Counted from the first letter of the stretch, positions 1-8,384 are shown. The stretch is 64,000 bases of DNA from an uncultured Acetatifactor sp. (GCA_947595925.1 CANQEV010000009.1:1-64000); one strand, 5' to 3'. Made by a program: numbers and translations. Notes: generated by a model from the letters alone, not told the origin.

Positions 1-7
1 ACAAAAA

Positions 8-25
8 AAGCAAGGAAAACCTTGC
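8..25 (-). terminator. Rho-independent terminator-like hairpin, minus orientation
   Basis: A perfect 6-bp stem (GCAAGG/CCTTGC) with a four-base loop is followed, when read on the minus strand, by a run of seven T (positions 2-8). On the plus strand it is followed by A's, so it would only stop leftward transcription. No minus-strand gene is visible between it and the tRNA, so what it ends is unclear: possibly a small RNA or a relic. Confidence 0.4.
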
Positions 26-130
26 AAAATAAGGAAAAAAATTAATTAGAATTAGCTGTCAAGCGGCAAACTCGGGAGGCTTTATAGGAAAACAGATTTT
101 TCAAAAAAGTTCAAAAAAGCAGATTTTCTA

Positions 131-159
131 TTGACATAAGGGGAAAGATTTGATAAGAT
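131..159 (+). promoter_or_regulatory. Sigma-A promoter of tRNA-Thr
   Basis: TTGACA at 131-136 and TAAGAT at 154-159 are separated by exactly 17 bases, about 30 bases before the tRNA. The box match and spacing are those of a strong housekeeping promoter. Confidence 0.8.
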
Positions 160-191
160 ACAAAACGGTGATTGCGAAAGCGAGTCCATAA

Positions 192-264
192 GCTGCTGTG
201 GCTCAGTCGGTAGAGCGTCACATTGGTAATGTGGAGGTCACCGGTTCGATTCCGGTCAGCAGCT
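192..264 (+). tRNA. tRNA-Thr (anticodon GGU)
   Basis: A complete 73-nt cloverleaf can be folded by hand: 7-bp acceptor stem GCTGCTG/CAGCAGC, D-arm GCTC..GAGC, anticodon stem TCACA/TGTGG around loop TTGGTAA, and T-arm ACCGG/CCGGT with the TTCGATT loop. The anticodon GGT reads threonine codons ACC and ACU. The 3' CCA is not encoded. It has its own promoter upstream and terminator downstream and is a single-gene transcript. Confidence 0.97.
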
Positions 265-266
265 CG

Positions 267-300
267 AAAACCTGTGAGGGAGATCCTTGCAGGTTTTTTT
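267..300 (+). terminator. Terminator of tRNA-Thr
   Basis: The arms AAACCTG and CAGGTTT, extended inward through two G-T pairs to AGG/CCT, are followed by a T-run ending at 300. It separates the tRNA from trmO. Confidence 0.8.
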
Positions 301-349
301 GATACTAGCGATTTTCGCCGCCGGTAAAAATAGGAAATGGAGATCCATT

Positions 350-1057
350 ATGAAAAAAGGCAGGCAGCTGGATATCATTGCATATATCCATACGGATTTT
401 GAATCCAAATTCGGGGTCCCCCGGCAGAGCGGTCTGGTGCCGGAGCTTCGGGCGGAGATCATTTTTGAGCCGGAGTACCGGCGGTCGGAGGCGCTGATGG
501 GCCTGGAGGAATTTTCTCATATTTGGCTGATCTGGGATTTTTCCGAAGTGCGCCGCGAAAACTGGTCCGCCACGGTCTTCCCGCCCAGGTTAGGGGGGAA
601 GGAGAAAAGAGGCGTCTTCGCCACGAGATCTCCCTTCCGGCCGAATCCCTTAGGGCTTTCCTGTGTAAAAGTCGAGGAAGTCCGCCGCGAGGGGAAATAT
701 GCGCCTTCCATTCTGGTTTCCGGGGCGGACCTTATGGACGGGACGCCTATCTACGACGTCAAGCCTTACCTGCCTTATACGGACGCCAGGCCGGAGGCCG
801 TGGGAGGTTTCGGACAGGAACACAGAGAGGATCATATAGAGGTATCGTTTCCGGAGGCATTGCTGAAAAGGCTCCCGGAGGAAAAAAGGGCTGCCGCCCT
901 GGGAGTGCTCCGTCAGGATCCCCGGGCGGCTTATCACAAGGGGGCGGATTACCTGTACGGCGTTGCGTTTGCAGGATGGGACATCCGGTTTACAGTGTCG
1001 GACGGGGTGCTGGAGGTGAGAGACGTGGTCCCCGGAGGGAGCCAGAGGGTGAAATGA
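350..1057 (+). CDS. trmO: tRNA (N6-threonylcarbamoyladenosine(37)-N6)-methyltransferase TrmO
   Basis: This 235-residue protein is a TrmO/TsaA (YaeB, UPF0066) family member. The family methylates the t6A37 modification of ANN-decoding tRNAs such as tRNA-Thr, using S-adenosylmethionine. The family signature RSPFRPNPLGLS lies near residue 95, followed by the DLMDGTPIYDVKPYLPY motif, and a C-terminal domain completes the usual length. I chose ATG 350 because the frame upstream to 287 runs through the tRNA terminator and has no clear ribosome binding site. Lying directly behind a tRNA-Thr gene is a fitting neighbourhood but may be chance. No promoter of its own was recognised. Confidence 0.93.
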   Translation: MKKGRQLDIIAYIHTDFESKFGVPRQSGLVPELRAEIIFEPEYRRSEALMGLEEFSHIWLIWDFSEVRRENWSATVFPPRLGGKEKRGVFATRSPFRPNPLGLSCVKVEEVRREGKYAPSILVSGADLMDGTPIYDVKPYLPYTDARPEAVGGFGQEHREDHIEVSFPEALLKRLPEEKRAAALGVLRQDPRAAYHKGADYLYGVAFAGWDIRFTVSDGVLEVRDVVPGGSQRVK

Positions 1058-1110
1058 TGGGAACGATAAGGCGACAAAGAGATAGAGATAAGGCGGTCGC
1101 GGCCTTTATA

Positions 1111-1138
1111 TAAAAAGAACCCGGCGGGCAAGCCGGGC
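1111..1138 (-). terminator. Terminator of the minus-strand gene 1176-1460
   Basis: The stem CCCGGC/GCCGGG with a six-base loop is followed, on the minus strand, by TTCTTTTTATA. On the plus strand there is no T-run, so it mainly serves the gene to its right. It sits in the convergent gap after trmO. Confidence 0.65.
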
Positions 1139-1175
1139 TTAGGCTGCATATTCATCCTGGGAAAGATTTCTTGCG

Positions 1176-1460
1176 TCACAGGTAGGAATTCTGGGAGTGG
1201 CGAAGCAGAAATTTTACGGGATAACCGGATTCTTCGCAGATGGAACGGACGATTTCCTCTGCCGCTTCCCTGGAACTGTCGTTGATGCAGATGATGCAGT
1301 TCTGTTTTTTGCTGAACAGGGAAGGCTTGGACCAACGGATGTAGTAGGAGATCCGATTCTGCAGAAGGGCGCGCTCGATCAGCTGTTTGCACTCCAGGCT
1401 GCTTATCTCACAGAGTTCGATTTCGTTGTTGACTTTGATGTTGGTGAATAGTGTCTGCAT
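1176..1460 (-). CDS. Small conserved-type protein of unknown function
   Basis: A 94-residue cytoplasmic protein with no signal peptide or membrane segment. The start is set at ATG 1460 because GGGGAGG (minus strand, about 1470-1476) lies nine bases upstream; an in-frame ATG at 1478 would overlap that site. The sequence alternates predicted strands and helices, carries three cysteines and a basic patch (RWSKPSLFSKK), and looks like a small alpha/beta fold. I do not recognise a named family. It is a single-gene unit with its own terminator. It could be a small ligand-binding or signalling protein, but nothing in the sequence proves a function. Confidence 0.7.
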   Translation of the reverse strand: MQTLFTNIKVNNEIELCEISSLECKQLIERALLQNRISYYIRWSKPSLFSKKQNCIICINDSSREAAEEIVRSICEESGYPVKFLLRHSQNSYL

Positions 1461-1526
1461 AGTTATGTACCTCCCCAAACTATTATAGAGTATATCACAG
1501 ATTGTTATAAAAGTGCAATGAAATAC

Positions 1527-1555
1527 TTGATACTTTTTTTAGAAAAAGGTACAAT
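1527..1555 (+). promoter_or_regulatory. Sigma-A promoter for the gene at 1670
   Basis: TTGATA (1527-1532) and TACAAT (1550-1555) have 17-base spacing. The expected start of transcription near 1562 lies after the in-frame ATG at 1556, so that ATG cannot be the start codon and the mRNA leader is about 108 bases. Confidence 0.7.
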
Positions 1556-1669
1556 ATGAGTAACGGTTCAGTCGGTCGAAAAACCTGGGAAGGCTATGCC
1601 AGAGCGTTTCCCTGGATATTCAGCCGGCGGAATGTCAAATGGCAAGGACAGAAAGATGGGGAACAAATC

Positions 1670-1954
1670 ATGGAACTGATGGATAAGCTTGCGGAGAAAG
1701 GCAATATTGCGGTAAACAAAGCAAAGGACTTGGCGGAGATCGCGAGATTGAAAGCGCAGATCCTTTCCTGTGAGGATGTGATTAAGAAGAATTATCAGGA
1801 GATAGGAAAGATCGTCTATGAAGAGTATCAGGATTTTCCCGAGGAACGAATGGCGGAGGCTGCCTATCTGAAACAGTGCCGGGCGATTGCCAACGCCAAG
1901 CAGGGGGTTGAAAAGCTGGAGGCCCAGATCAGGGAGCTTCAGAAAAAGTCCTGA
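1670..1954 (+). CDS. Small helical (coiled-coil) protein of unknown function
   Basis: A 94-residue, highly charged, almost entirely helical protein with a heptad-like pattern and no membrane segment. Similar N-terminal helices occur in clostridial proteins that end in a zinc ribbon, but here no C-terminal CxxC pair is present, so this is either a short version or a different family. ATG 1670 is preceded by GGGGA and fits the promoter at 1527-1555. A terminator follows. It is a single-gene transcript of unknown role. Confidence 0.7.
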   Translation: MELMDKLAEKGNIAVNKAKDLAEIARLKAQILSCEDVIKKNYQEIGKIVYEEYQDFPEERMAEAAYLKQCRAIANAKQGVEKLEAQIRELQKKS

Positions 1955-2015
1955 TCTGCGGAACAGGGAACAGATATCCGGTTTTGCGCGGTCCAATCGG
2001 GCGACCGGCCAATTT

Positions 2016-2064
2016 TCCCGTCGGATCTGAACGAACGATGTTCAGGATCCGGCGGGATTTTTGT
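2016..2064 (+). terminator. Strong rho-independent terminator
   Basis: A long stem pairs TCCCGTCGGATCTGAAC with GTTCAGGATCCGGCGGGA with one bulge and one mismatch, around a seven-base loop, and is followed by ATTTTTG. It ends the 1670 gene; it lies just beyond the 3' end of the minus-strand penicillin-binding protein but lacks a T-run on that strand. Confidence 0.85.
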
Positions 2065-2071
2065 GGTTGTG

Positions 2072-4777
2072 TCAGTTCAGGCCGGCTGCCGCGGCGTCAA
2101 TGGCAGCCTGCGCGGCAGCATTCCGCTGTTCGATATATTGACGCTGCTGCTCAATAATGGCGTTGGCGTTGGGATCCAGGAAAAATACGGCGTTGTGCTG
2201 GCACTGTGTCGTAGAGGGAGGCATATTTATGGTCTGTGTGCCGTCTGCGTTGGTGTAGACCATGGTGGAGCCCCTTAGGAGAGCCGGGTCTTCTATCAGC
2301 GGCAGCTCGATCACGCCGTTGTACTTGAAAGGACACTCAGGGCTGGCTATGAGCAGATCATAATTGCAGATCTCGCCCTGGTAATGGATATTGCAGTAGT
2401 CGATCGGTTCCGTTCCCTCCGCGAAGAGTTCCGTTTTGACATGGCCGTCGCAGACGCCGGGGATGGGAAGTTTGCCGGACTTGGAACAGATGGCAACTTC
2501 AACGATGCTGTCAGGCCTCTCAAAGCTCTTCGTGGGAAGATCCTGATGGATCCTGGCCATAATGGCCTTCCAGATCTTCTGGGAGATAAAGGACTGGTTG
2601 TTCGTACCGTCGGTGACCATGGCGATATTGTTATCGTAGCCCGCCCAAACCGTGCAGCAGTAATAGGGGGTATAACCCGCAAACCACACGTCGTGGGTCT
2701 TGGTGGTGGTTCCGGTCTTTCCGGCGGCAGGCATATTGTCCAGGCGGCAGCGGGTAGCGCTTCCGCTGGAGATAACGTCCTGCATGGCGCTGGTCAGAAG
2801 GTACGCCGTGGTCTCCTTCAACACCTGTCTGTGCTTGGGATCGGTGTTGTCCAGGATCACGTTCCCGTCGGCATCCGTCACCCGGGAATAGAGCTTCGGG
2901 GTCATGTAGGTCCCATGATTTGCGATGGAGGCGTAAGCCGCATTCAGCTCATAGGGGGATACGCCCTTGGTCAGTCCGCCCAGGGCCAGGGACTGGTTGC
3001 TGGTGTCGGTAAGCCACTGGCCGTTGTAATAATTACCTTCCTCCAGGGAAGTAAAGCCGAAATTGATCAGGTAATCATATCCCAGATGGGGCGTGATCAC
3101 AGTGAGGTTCTTCACCGCGATGATGTTCATCGAATCCCGGATCGCGGTCCGAATGGAGTTGATGCCCCGGTAGCCGGTCCTGTACCAGTTGTTTACCGGG
3201 GTGCCGTCGTCGTAGTTAAAGGGCGCGTCATTGTACACCGTCGCCAGCGTCATGCCGGAGCAGTCCAGGGCGGGGGCGAAGGAGGCCAGTACCTTAAAGG
3301 TGGAACCGGGCTGGCGGTAAGCGCCCACGGCGCGGTTCAGAGTCCGGCGTCCCTCCTTTACGCCGCGTCCGCCCACCAATGCCACGACATATCCGGTGGT
3401 GGGATCGCAGATCGTCAGCGCCACCTGGGGCTGGGCGGTGAGGGAGATGCTCTCCTCGTATCTCTCGGGATCTTCCTCGATGCCAAGTTCGTTCATCATG
3501 GCGGCGCGGTAGGTGTCGATGGCCGCGTAGGCATCGTCCTTGGAGTGGAAGATCAGGTTGAAGTTGGATTTTCCATTTTTCTTAAACCAGGACATCATGT
3601 TTTCTTTGCTGTAATTCTGGTTTGTCTCGTCGTTGATCCTTATCGTCAGGGCGTAATTCAGGTACCAGTCCGTCTGCTCGGGATAATTTTCCGCGTTGGC
3701 GACTTCCGCGTCGGCGATGGCCTGGATGGTGGGATCCATTGTGGATTCGATCCGCAGGCCGCCGCTGGTCAGCAGGCTCTCCGCCAGCGCCTCAGAGTAG
3801 CCGGACGCCACAAGATCTTTATATACCTGCTCATATACGGCGTCCGAAAAATAGGAGCCGGTGGTGGAGGTACTCACGCGGTAGCTGGTGTCATAGAGCC
3901 CGATCCGCTCATAGACGTCCTCGGTGTCCGCTATAGCCTCGTCATACTGTTCCTGGGTGATGAATTCCAGCTCCAGCATTTTGTCCAGGCATGCCTGGCG
4001 GCGCTTCTTGTTGGCCTCCGGGTGAAGGAGCGGGTTGTAGCCGGTGGGGTTCTGGGTGATGGAGGCGATGACCGCGGACTCGGAGATGGTCAGCTCGCTG
4101 CAGGATTTTCCGAAATACCGCTGGGAGGCCGCCTCCACGCCCAGGGTGTTCTGCCCCAGGTTGATGGCGTTCATATAGCGAAGCAGGATCTCGTCCTTGG
4201 AGAAATTTTTCGTGATCTCCAGGGCCAGGTACTGTTCCTGAATTTTTCGCTTGATCTTTTTTATGTCATTGTCCCCCTCTGAGGTCCAGGAGGTGAAGAT
4301 CGTGTTCTTTAAGAGCTGCTGGGTGATGGTGCTGCCGCCCTGGGAGAGTCTGAAGCCGGACTCCACCCAGGTTTTTCCGGCGCGGAGGATGGCCTTGAAG
4401 TCGATGCCGTTGTTCTGGTAAAAGCGCTCGTCCTCGATGGCGATGAAGGCTTGTCCCAGATGCTTTGGAATCTGGTCCATGCCGACCTCGATGCGGTTGG
4501 AGTTGGTGCTGACGTACTGGTCGATCTCATTCCCCTCGCAGTCGTACACGATGGTGGCCTGTCCGGAGGCCACGACGTCCGCAAGCCGGATCTTGGGGGT
4601 GGATTCCAGGATCCCACGGAATGCTCCAAAGCCCAGAGCGATGCCGCACACGGCGGCGCCCACGAAGCACAGCAGTCCCACGCGGATGAGATTCAGACCC
4701 AGGGTCCGTCCCCATTTTATTGATTTGGAGTTCAGCGCCCTCTGCCTGGCGCGAACAGCCCTTCTGCCATAATTCAT
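2072..4777 (-). CDS. Class A penicillin-binding protein (bifunctional transglycosylase/transpeptidase)
   Basis: This 901-residue protein polymerises lipid II and cross-links peptidoglycan on the outer face of the membrane. A basic N-terminus precedes one membrane anchor (about residues 28-52). The GT51 glycosyltransferase domain follows (about 75-250) with EDERFYQNNGID, GGSTITQQLLKN and the RKIQEQ..ALEI block. The transpeptidase domain carries SxxK (STFK, near 491), SxN (SMN, near 547) and KTG(T) (near 685), so both activities look intact. A cysteine-containing C-terminal tail ends in an Ala-rich helix. AAAGGA lies upstream of the ATG. It is monocistronic and divergent from yigZ. It is a PBP1A/PonA-type enzyme; the exact paralogue name cannot be assigned. 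Confidence 0.95.
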   Translation of the reverse strand: MNYGRRAVRARQRALNSKSIKWGRTLGLNLIRVGLLCFVGAAVCGIALGFGAFRGILESTPKIRLADVVASGQATIVYDCEGNEIDQYVSTNSNRIEVGMDQIPKHLGQAFIAIEDERFYQNNGIDFKAILRAGKTWVESGFRLSQGGSTITQQLLKNTIFTSWTSEGDNDIKKIKRKIQEQYLALEITKNFSKDEILLRYMNAINLGQNTLGVEAASQRYFGKSCSELTISESAVIASITQNPTGYNPLLHPEANKKRRQACLDKMLELEFITQEQYDEAIADTEDVYERIGLYDTSYRVSTSTTGSYFSDAVYEQVYKDLVASGYSEALAESLLTSGGLRIESTMDPTIQAIADAEVANAENYPEQTDWYLNYALTIRINDETNQNYSKENMMSWFKKNGKSNFNLIFHSKDDAYAAIDTYRAAMMNELGIEEDPERYEESISLTAQPQVALTICDPTTGYVVALVGGRGVKEGRRTLNRAVGAYRQPGSTFKVLASFAPALDCSGMTLATVYNDAPFNYDDGTPVNNWYRTGYRGINSIRTAIRDSMNIIAVKNLTVITPHLGYDYLINFGFTSLEEGNYYNGQWLTDTSNQSLALGGLTKGVSPYELNAAYASIANHGTYMTPKLYSRVTDADGNVILDNTDPKHRQVLKETTAYLLTSAMQDVISSGSATRCRLDNMPAAGKTGTTTKTHDVWFAGYTPYYCCTVWAGYDNNIAMVTDGTNNQSFISQKIWKAIMARIHQDLPTKSFERPDSIVEVAICSKSGKLPIPGVCDGHVKTELFAEGTEPIDYCNIHYQGEICNYDLLIASPECPFKYNGVIELPLIEDPALLRGSTMVYTNADGTQTINMPPSTTQCQHNAVFFLDPNANAIIEQQRQYIEQRNAAAQAAIDAAAAGLN

Positions 4778-4842
4778 ATTGTCAGGTCCTTTCTGAGAGC
4801 CGAAGCGCTTGCCAACGGCTGTGAAATCTTAGAAACGCTATT

Positions 4843-4871
4843 AGTATATCAAATTTTTTTGCGTAAATAAA
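4843..4871 (-). promoter_or_regulatory. Possible promoter of the penicillin-binding protein gene
   Basis: On the minus strand a good -10 box TATACT (4843-4848) has a poor -35 (TTTATT) 17 bases upstream. It lies about 65 bases before the start codon in the divergent gap shared with yigZ. Confidence 0.4.
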
Positions 4872-4898
4872 GGTTTTCTTCACAGAATTAAGAAATGT

Positions 4899-4927
4899 TT
4901 CACAAAAACGGCAAAATATGTTATGAT
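4899..4927 (+). promoter_or_regulatory. Promoter of yigZ
   Basis: TTCACA (4899-4904) and TATGAT (4922-4927) are 17 bases apart, about 70 bases before the GTG start. Confidence 0.65.
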
Positions 4928-4998
4928 GAGCGGAGAGGAAAACAAGCGCTGCGGAGCGGCGTTTTTGAAAAAATATCTCAGGAAAGGGTTCGGAAGAA

Positions 4999-5646
4999 GT
5001 GCGGGAGCTGCAGGACGGGACGTACCGCGTCCTCCTTACGGGGGGCCAGGGGGAATATGAAGAAAAAAAGTCGCGCTTTATCGCCACTGTCCGGCCCTGC
5101 GGAAGCGAGGACGAGGCGGCGGCCTTCATCGAAGAGACGAAGAAAAAGTACTGGGACGCCAGGCACAACTGCTCGGCTTATGTGATCGGAGGCAGGGGGG
5201 AGCTGACCCGGTGCAGCGACGACGGGGAGCCCCCGGGGACGGCGGGACGGCCCATGCTGGAGGTGCTCCTGAACTCCGGGATCCGGAACGCGGCCGTTGT
5301 CGTGACCCGGTATTTCGGCGGCGTCAAACTGGGGACGGGGGGCCTTGTGAGGGCCTATACCCAGGCCGTGAAAGAGGGGCTTGCCGCATGTGAAACGGGT
5401 GTGATGCGGCCGGGAGCGGAATTCTGCCTGGATACCGACTATAATCATATCGGTAAGATCCTGTATCTGCTGGCCCAGCGGGAGCTGGAGCCCCTGGAGA
5501 GCGGGTACGGGGAGACGGTGAGCCTGAAAGTCCTGGTCCCGGCGGAAGACGCGGAGGATTTTATAAGGGAAGTGACAGAGGCCACCGCCGGAAGGGCAAA
5601 GATCCGGAAGGCGGGGGCGTATGAATATGTGCAGAGGGAAATGTGA
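4999..5646 (+). CDS. yigZ: YigZ/IMPACT family protein
   Basis: A 215-residue member of the YigZ (UPF0029, IMPACT N-terminal) family. The typical core is present: KSRFIATVRP near residue 24, the RHNCSAYVIG block, the SDDGEPPGTAGRPML signature near 73, and VVVTRYFGGVKLGTGGLVRAY near 100, followed by the ferredoxin-like C-terminal domain. In eukaryotes the related IMPACT protein modulates Gcn2; the bacterial role is poorly defined but ribosome-linked regulation is often suggested. Translation starts at GTG 4999, with AGGAAAGG about ten bases upstream. It has its own promoter and is divergent from the penicillin-binding protein gene. Confidence 0.93.
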   Translation: MRELQDGTYRVLLTGGQGEYEEKKSRFIATVRPCGSEDEAAAFIEETKKKYWDARHNCSAYVIGGRGELTRCSDDGEPPGTAGRPMLEVLLNSGIRNAAVVVTRYFGGVKLGTGGLVRAYTQAVKEGLAACETGVMRPGAEFCLDTDYNHIGKILYLLAQRELEPLESGYGETVSLKVLVPAEDAEDFIREVTEATAGRAKIRKAGAYEYVQREM

Positions 5647-5790
5647 CTTTGGGGAGAGGACGCCGTTTCGAGGACGGGAAAGCCGCAGGGCGGCGGGAAA
5701 CGGGCGGAGACCTGCGGACGGGACGGGGCGGACTGCCGCTCCGGCAGAGGAGGCGTGGCCTGGCGGCGGCCCGGATCTTGCCCGGGCGGA

Positions 5791-5819
5791 TTGACAAGCG
5801 GGGAATTTTTTTCTAAAAT
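5791..5819 (+). promoter_or_regulatory. Strong sigma-A promoter of mgtE
   Basis: TTGACA (5791-5796) and TAAAAT (5814-5819) are separated by 17 bases. The implied start near 5826 gives a leader of about 115 bases before mgtE, too short to hold a typical M-box magnesium riboswitch, but holding the small frame at 5862-5963. Confidence 0.85.
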
Positions 5820-5861
5820 ATACATGGTTTTATCATGCGTTTTGAAAGGTGGTGGTTTTTT

Positions 5862-5963
5862 ATGTCAGGAGACAAACAGAGTTCCGATATGGTTCCCGGA
5901 CGAAGTAGCAGCATAAAAAAACATCACAAGGAGAAATGCCATGGAAGAAAAACTGGAATTTGA
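5862..5963 (+). CDS. Possible leader peptide overlapping the start of mgtE
   Basis: A 33-codon frame starts at ATG 5862, with GAAAGGTGG eight to nine bases upstream (a better-placed site than many real genes have), and ends 23 bases inside mgtE in another frame. The peptide is basic and Ser/His/Lys-rich (SSSIKKHHKEKC) with one Pro. Ribosomes finishing on it would cross the mgtE start and its ribosome binding site, so translation of the two may be coupled. Leader peptides regulate other magnesium transporters (MgtL of enterobacterial mgtA), but no such case is known to me for mgtE. It may also be a chance frame. Confidence 0.4.
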   Translation: MSGDKQSSDMVPGRSSSIKKHHKEKCHGRKTGI

Positions 5964-7290
5964 GGAACTCCAGGAGCTTCTGGATACGAAACAGTACACG
6001 AAGCTCCGTCAGTGCCTTGCCGAAGACAATGAGGCGGATACCGCCGCCTGGATGCAGACTCTGGAAGAGGCGGACATGTTCAAGGTGTTCCGGATCCTGC
6101 CGAAGGATCTTGCGGCGGACGTGTTTTCCTATCTGGACGTGGACAACCAGCAGAGGATCATCACCAGCCTGTCCGACAGGGAGGCCGCGGGCATCATCAA
6201 CAACCTGATGGCGGACGACGCGGCGGACCTGATGGAGGAGATGCCCGCCAATATCGTAAAGAAACTGCTGGCCAACGCCAGCCCGGAGACGCGCAGGGAC
6301 ATCAACCATCTGCTCCGCTACCCGGAGGATTCCGCCGGGAGCATCATGACGGTGGAGTATGTGGATCTGAAGGAAAATCTCACCGTGGAGCAGGCCATCG
6401 AGCGCATCCGCAAGGTGGGAGTGGATTCCGAGACCATCAATATCTGCTACGTGCTGGACGCCCAGCGGCACCTGAAGGGCACGGTGGCCCTGCGCTATCT
6501 GCTCCTGTCAGATGACGACGAGATCATCGGCGACATCATGCATGAGAACGTCATCGCCCTGGGCACCATGATGGACCAGGAGGAGGTTGCCAGGCAGTTC
6601 CAGAAATACGACTTCACCACCATGCCTGTGGTGGACAACGAAAACCGGCTTGTGGGAATCATCACCGTGGATGATATCGTGGATATCATGCAGGAGGAGA
6701 CCACGGAGGATATGGAGAAGATGGCGGCCATCCTCCCCAGCGACAAGCCGTATATGAAGACCACCGTCTGGGAAACCTTCTTAAAGAGGATCCCCTGGCT
6801 GCTGCTCCTGATGGTGAGCGCTACCTTTACCGGGGCCATTATCCGCTCCTTTGAGGACGCCCTCAGCGTATGCGCGGTCTTAAGCGTGTATATCCCCATG
6901 CTGATGGACACGGGGGGAAACGCCGGCGGGCAGGCCAGCGTGACCGTGATCCGCGGGCTCTCCCTGGGGGAGATCGCCTACCGGGACGTGCCGAAAGTGA
7001 TCTGGAAGGAGAGCCGGGTGGCTCTGATCTGCGGGCTTACCCTGGCGGCGGCAAATTTTGTGAAGCTGATGATCTTTGATCATGTCACGGTGATGATCGC
7101 CGTGACGGTCTGCCTGACCTTGATGGCGGCGGTGCTCATGGCGATGCTGATCGGATGCCTCCTGCCCGTGGGGGCGAAGCGGCTGGGCTTCGATCCCGCC
7201 GTGATGGCGAGCCCCTTCATCACCACCATCGTGGACGCGCTGTCCCTGCTGGTGTATTTCCGGGTGGCGGCGGTCATTCTGGGATTGTAG
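5941..7290 (+). CDS. mgtE: Magnesium channel/transporter MgtE
   Basis: A 449-residue MgtE, the standard length. The helical N domain (about 1-125) contains the superhelical repeats around LADVFSYLD and LMADDAADLMEE; two CBS domains (about 130-250) form the cytosolic magnesium sensor; the membrane part (about 285-449) has five helices with the conserved P-x-L/M-x-DTGGNAGGQ motif near residue 320, which lines the pore. The channel imports magnesium and closes when cytosolic magnesium occupies the N/CBS region. AAGGAG lies about seven bases before ATG 5941. It is expressed from the promoter at 5791. Confidence 0.96.
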   Translation: MEEKLEFEELQELLDTKQYTKLRQCLAEDNEADTAAWMQTLEEADMFKVFRILPKDLAADVFSYLDVDNQQRIITSLSDREAAGIINNLMADDAADLMEEMPANIVKKLLANASPETRRDINHLLRYPEDSAGSIMTVEYVDLKENLTVEQAIERIRKVGVDSETINICYVLDAQRHLKGTVALRYLLLSDDDEIIGDIMHENVIALGTMMDQEEVARQFQKYDFTTMPVVDNENRLVGIITVDDIVDIMQEETTEDMEKMAAILPSDKPYMKTTVWETFLKRIPWLLLLMVSATFTGAIIRSFEDALSVCAVLSVYIPMLMDTGGNAGGQASVTVIRGLSLGEIAYRDVPKVIWKESRVALICGLTLAAANFVKLMIFDHVTVMIAVTVCLTLMAAVLMAMLIGCLLPVGAKRLGFDPAVMASPFITTIVDALSLLVYFRVAAVILGL

Positions 7291-7338
7291 CCGGCAGACG
7301 GAGGCTTTGAGAGCCTTACGGGGGATTGTCAGGAACGG

Positions 7339-7452
7339 CGTTTTAACATAAGGAACGCAGCCGTAAAACGGCCTGGGACGCCGGGAACGCGGCTGCGCAG
7401 ATGAGAGTTTTGGGAGGGCGGGGCACCGCCGGAGGGCTTTTTTCGACGGGAA
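7339..7452 (+). terminator. Hairpin-rich gap after mgtE, possible terminator
   Basis: Several competing stems are visible: CGTTTTA/TAAAACG, GCCGT/ACGGC, CGCAGCCG/CGGCTGCG (7356-7363 with 7390-7397) and GGCGG/CCGCC (7417-7430), with a run of six T at 7438-7443 seven bases after the last stem. The layout suggests an imperfect terminator or a regulatory leader of the AraC gene. Confidence 0.35.
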
Positions 7453-7481
7453 GGAACGGCCCGTAAGATCGGAGAGTTTTT

Positions 7482-8336
7482 ATGGAACAGGATCAGACGA
7501 TCTCGATAGAAGAGATCAATCCCACTTTTTTATACACCTGGAAGGGGACCCGCCATGAGGATGAGGCGGTGTATCACTGCCACGACCACCTGGAGCTGGC
7601 GTTTGTGCTCTCCGGGGAGGGGAAGTATCATATTGAAGGAGAGATCTATGACATTACGGAGGGGGACCTGATCATCCTGAATCCGGGGATCCGGCACCAG
7701 GCGCTCTTTTTGAAACAGGCGGAGATCCCCACCACGGAGTTCTTTGTGGGATTCTCCGACATCCAGTTTCCGGGTTTCTGCCCCAATCATCTCCCCACGC
7801 CAAAGGGCAGCTATGTGCTGCACACGAAGGGGGAGCTGCGGCAGAGGTTCTTTAAGATCTGTTCCTCCATGGAGGCGGAACAGGCCGTCCGCAGGCAGGG
7901 CAGGTATTACATGCTCAAGTCCTATCTGATGCAGATGCTGATCCTGATGGTGCGGGAGCAGAGCGGGCCGGTGGAGCAGAGCGGCGGCTTTGCCTTTGAA
8001 TCCACAAACAAGAAGTACGTTGTGGAACAGATCCTGAATTATTTTGAGGACCATTACAGCGAGAAGATCTCCCTGGATCAGATCGCGGAAAATATGTACC
8101 TGAGTCCCTTTTACGTCTCGAAGATCTTTAAGAGCGAGACGGGGGACGCGCCCATACACCACCTGATCAAGATCCGGCTGGAGAAGGCGAAGGAACTGCT
8201 GGAGCAGGGCGCCACCGGCAACATTCAGGAGGTGGCGGCCATGGTGGGTTACGACGACGCTTACCATTTCAGCAAACTGTTCAAGAAGCGCTTTGGGATC
8301 ACGCCGACCCAGGCCAAACGGGCGATGAAAGAATAA
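7482..8336 (+). CDS. AraC-family transcriptional regulator with cupin sensor
   Basis: A 284-residue regulator. The N-terminal half is a cupin-type ligand pocket (YHCHDHLELAFVLSGEGKYHIEGE near residues 28-50, with the His-x-His pair), the kind that binds sugars. The C-terminal 100 residues form the double helix-turn-helix of the AraC family, with ISLDQIAENMYLSPFYVSKIFK and the second-helix signature VGYDDAYHFSKLFKKRFGITPTQ. No sugar-use genes lie beside it, so its targets are elsewhere or include the gene 48 bases downstream, which seems to share its transcript. Confidence 0.93.
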   Translation: MEQDQTISIEEINPTFLYTWKGTRHEDEAVYHCHDHLELAFVLSGEGKYHIEGEIYDITEGDLIILNPGIRHQALFLKQAEIPTTEFFVGFSDIQFPGFCPNHLPTPKGSYVLHTKGELRQRFFKICSSMEAEQAVRRQGRYYMLKSYLMQMLILMVREQSGPVEQSGGFAFESTNKKYVVEQILNYFEDHYSEKISLDQIAENMYLSPFYVSKIFKSETGDAPIHHLIKIRLEKAKELLEQGATGNIQEVAAMVGYDDAYHFSKLFKKRFGITPTQAKRAMKE

Positions 8337-8384
8337 GGATGCGGGATAAATAATGAAGCAAAAACATATTTGGGAGGGCAAAGA

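Noticed and set aside
2384-4282. A 632-codon plus-strand open frame opposite the penicillin-binding protein
   Set aside because: It is antisense to a gene with clear catalytic motifs, has no ribosome site, and its Gly/Val/Arg-rich composition is typical of GC-rich shadow frames.
5820-5940. M-box magnesium riboswitch before mgtE
   Set aside because: The leader is only about 115 bases and shows none of the long conserved M-box helices that I could recognise.
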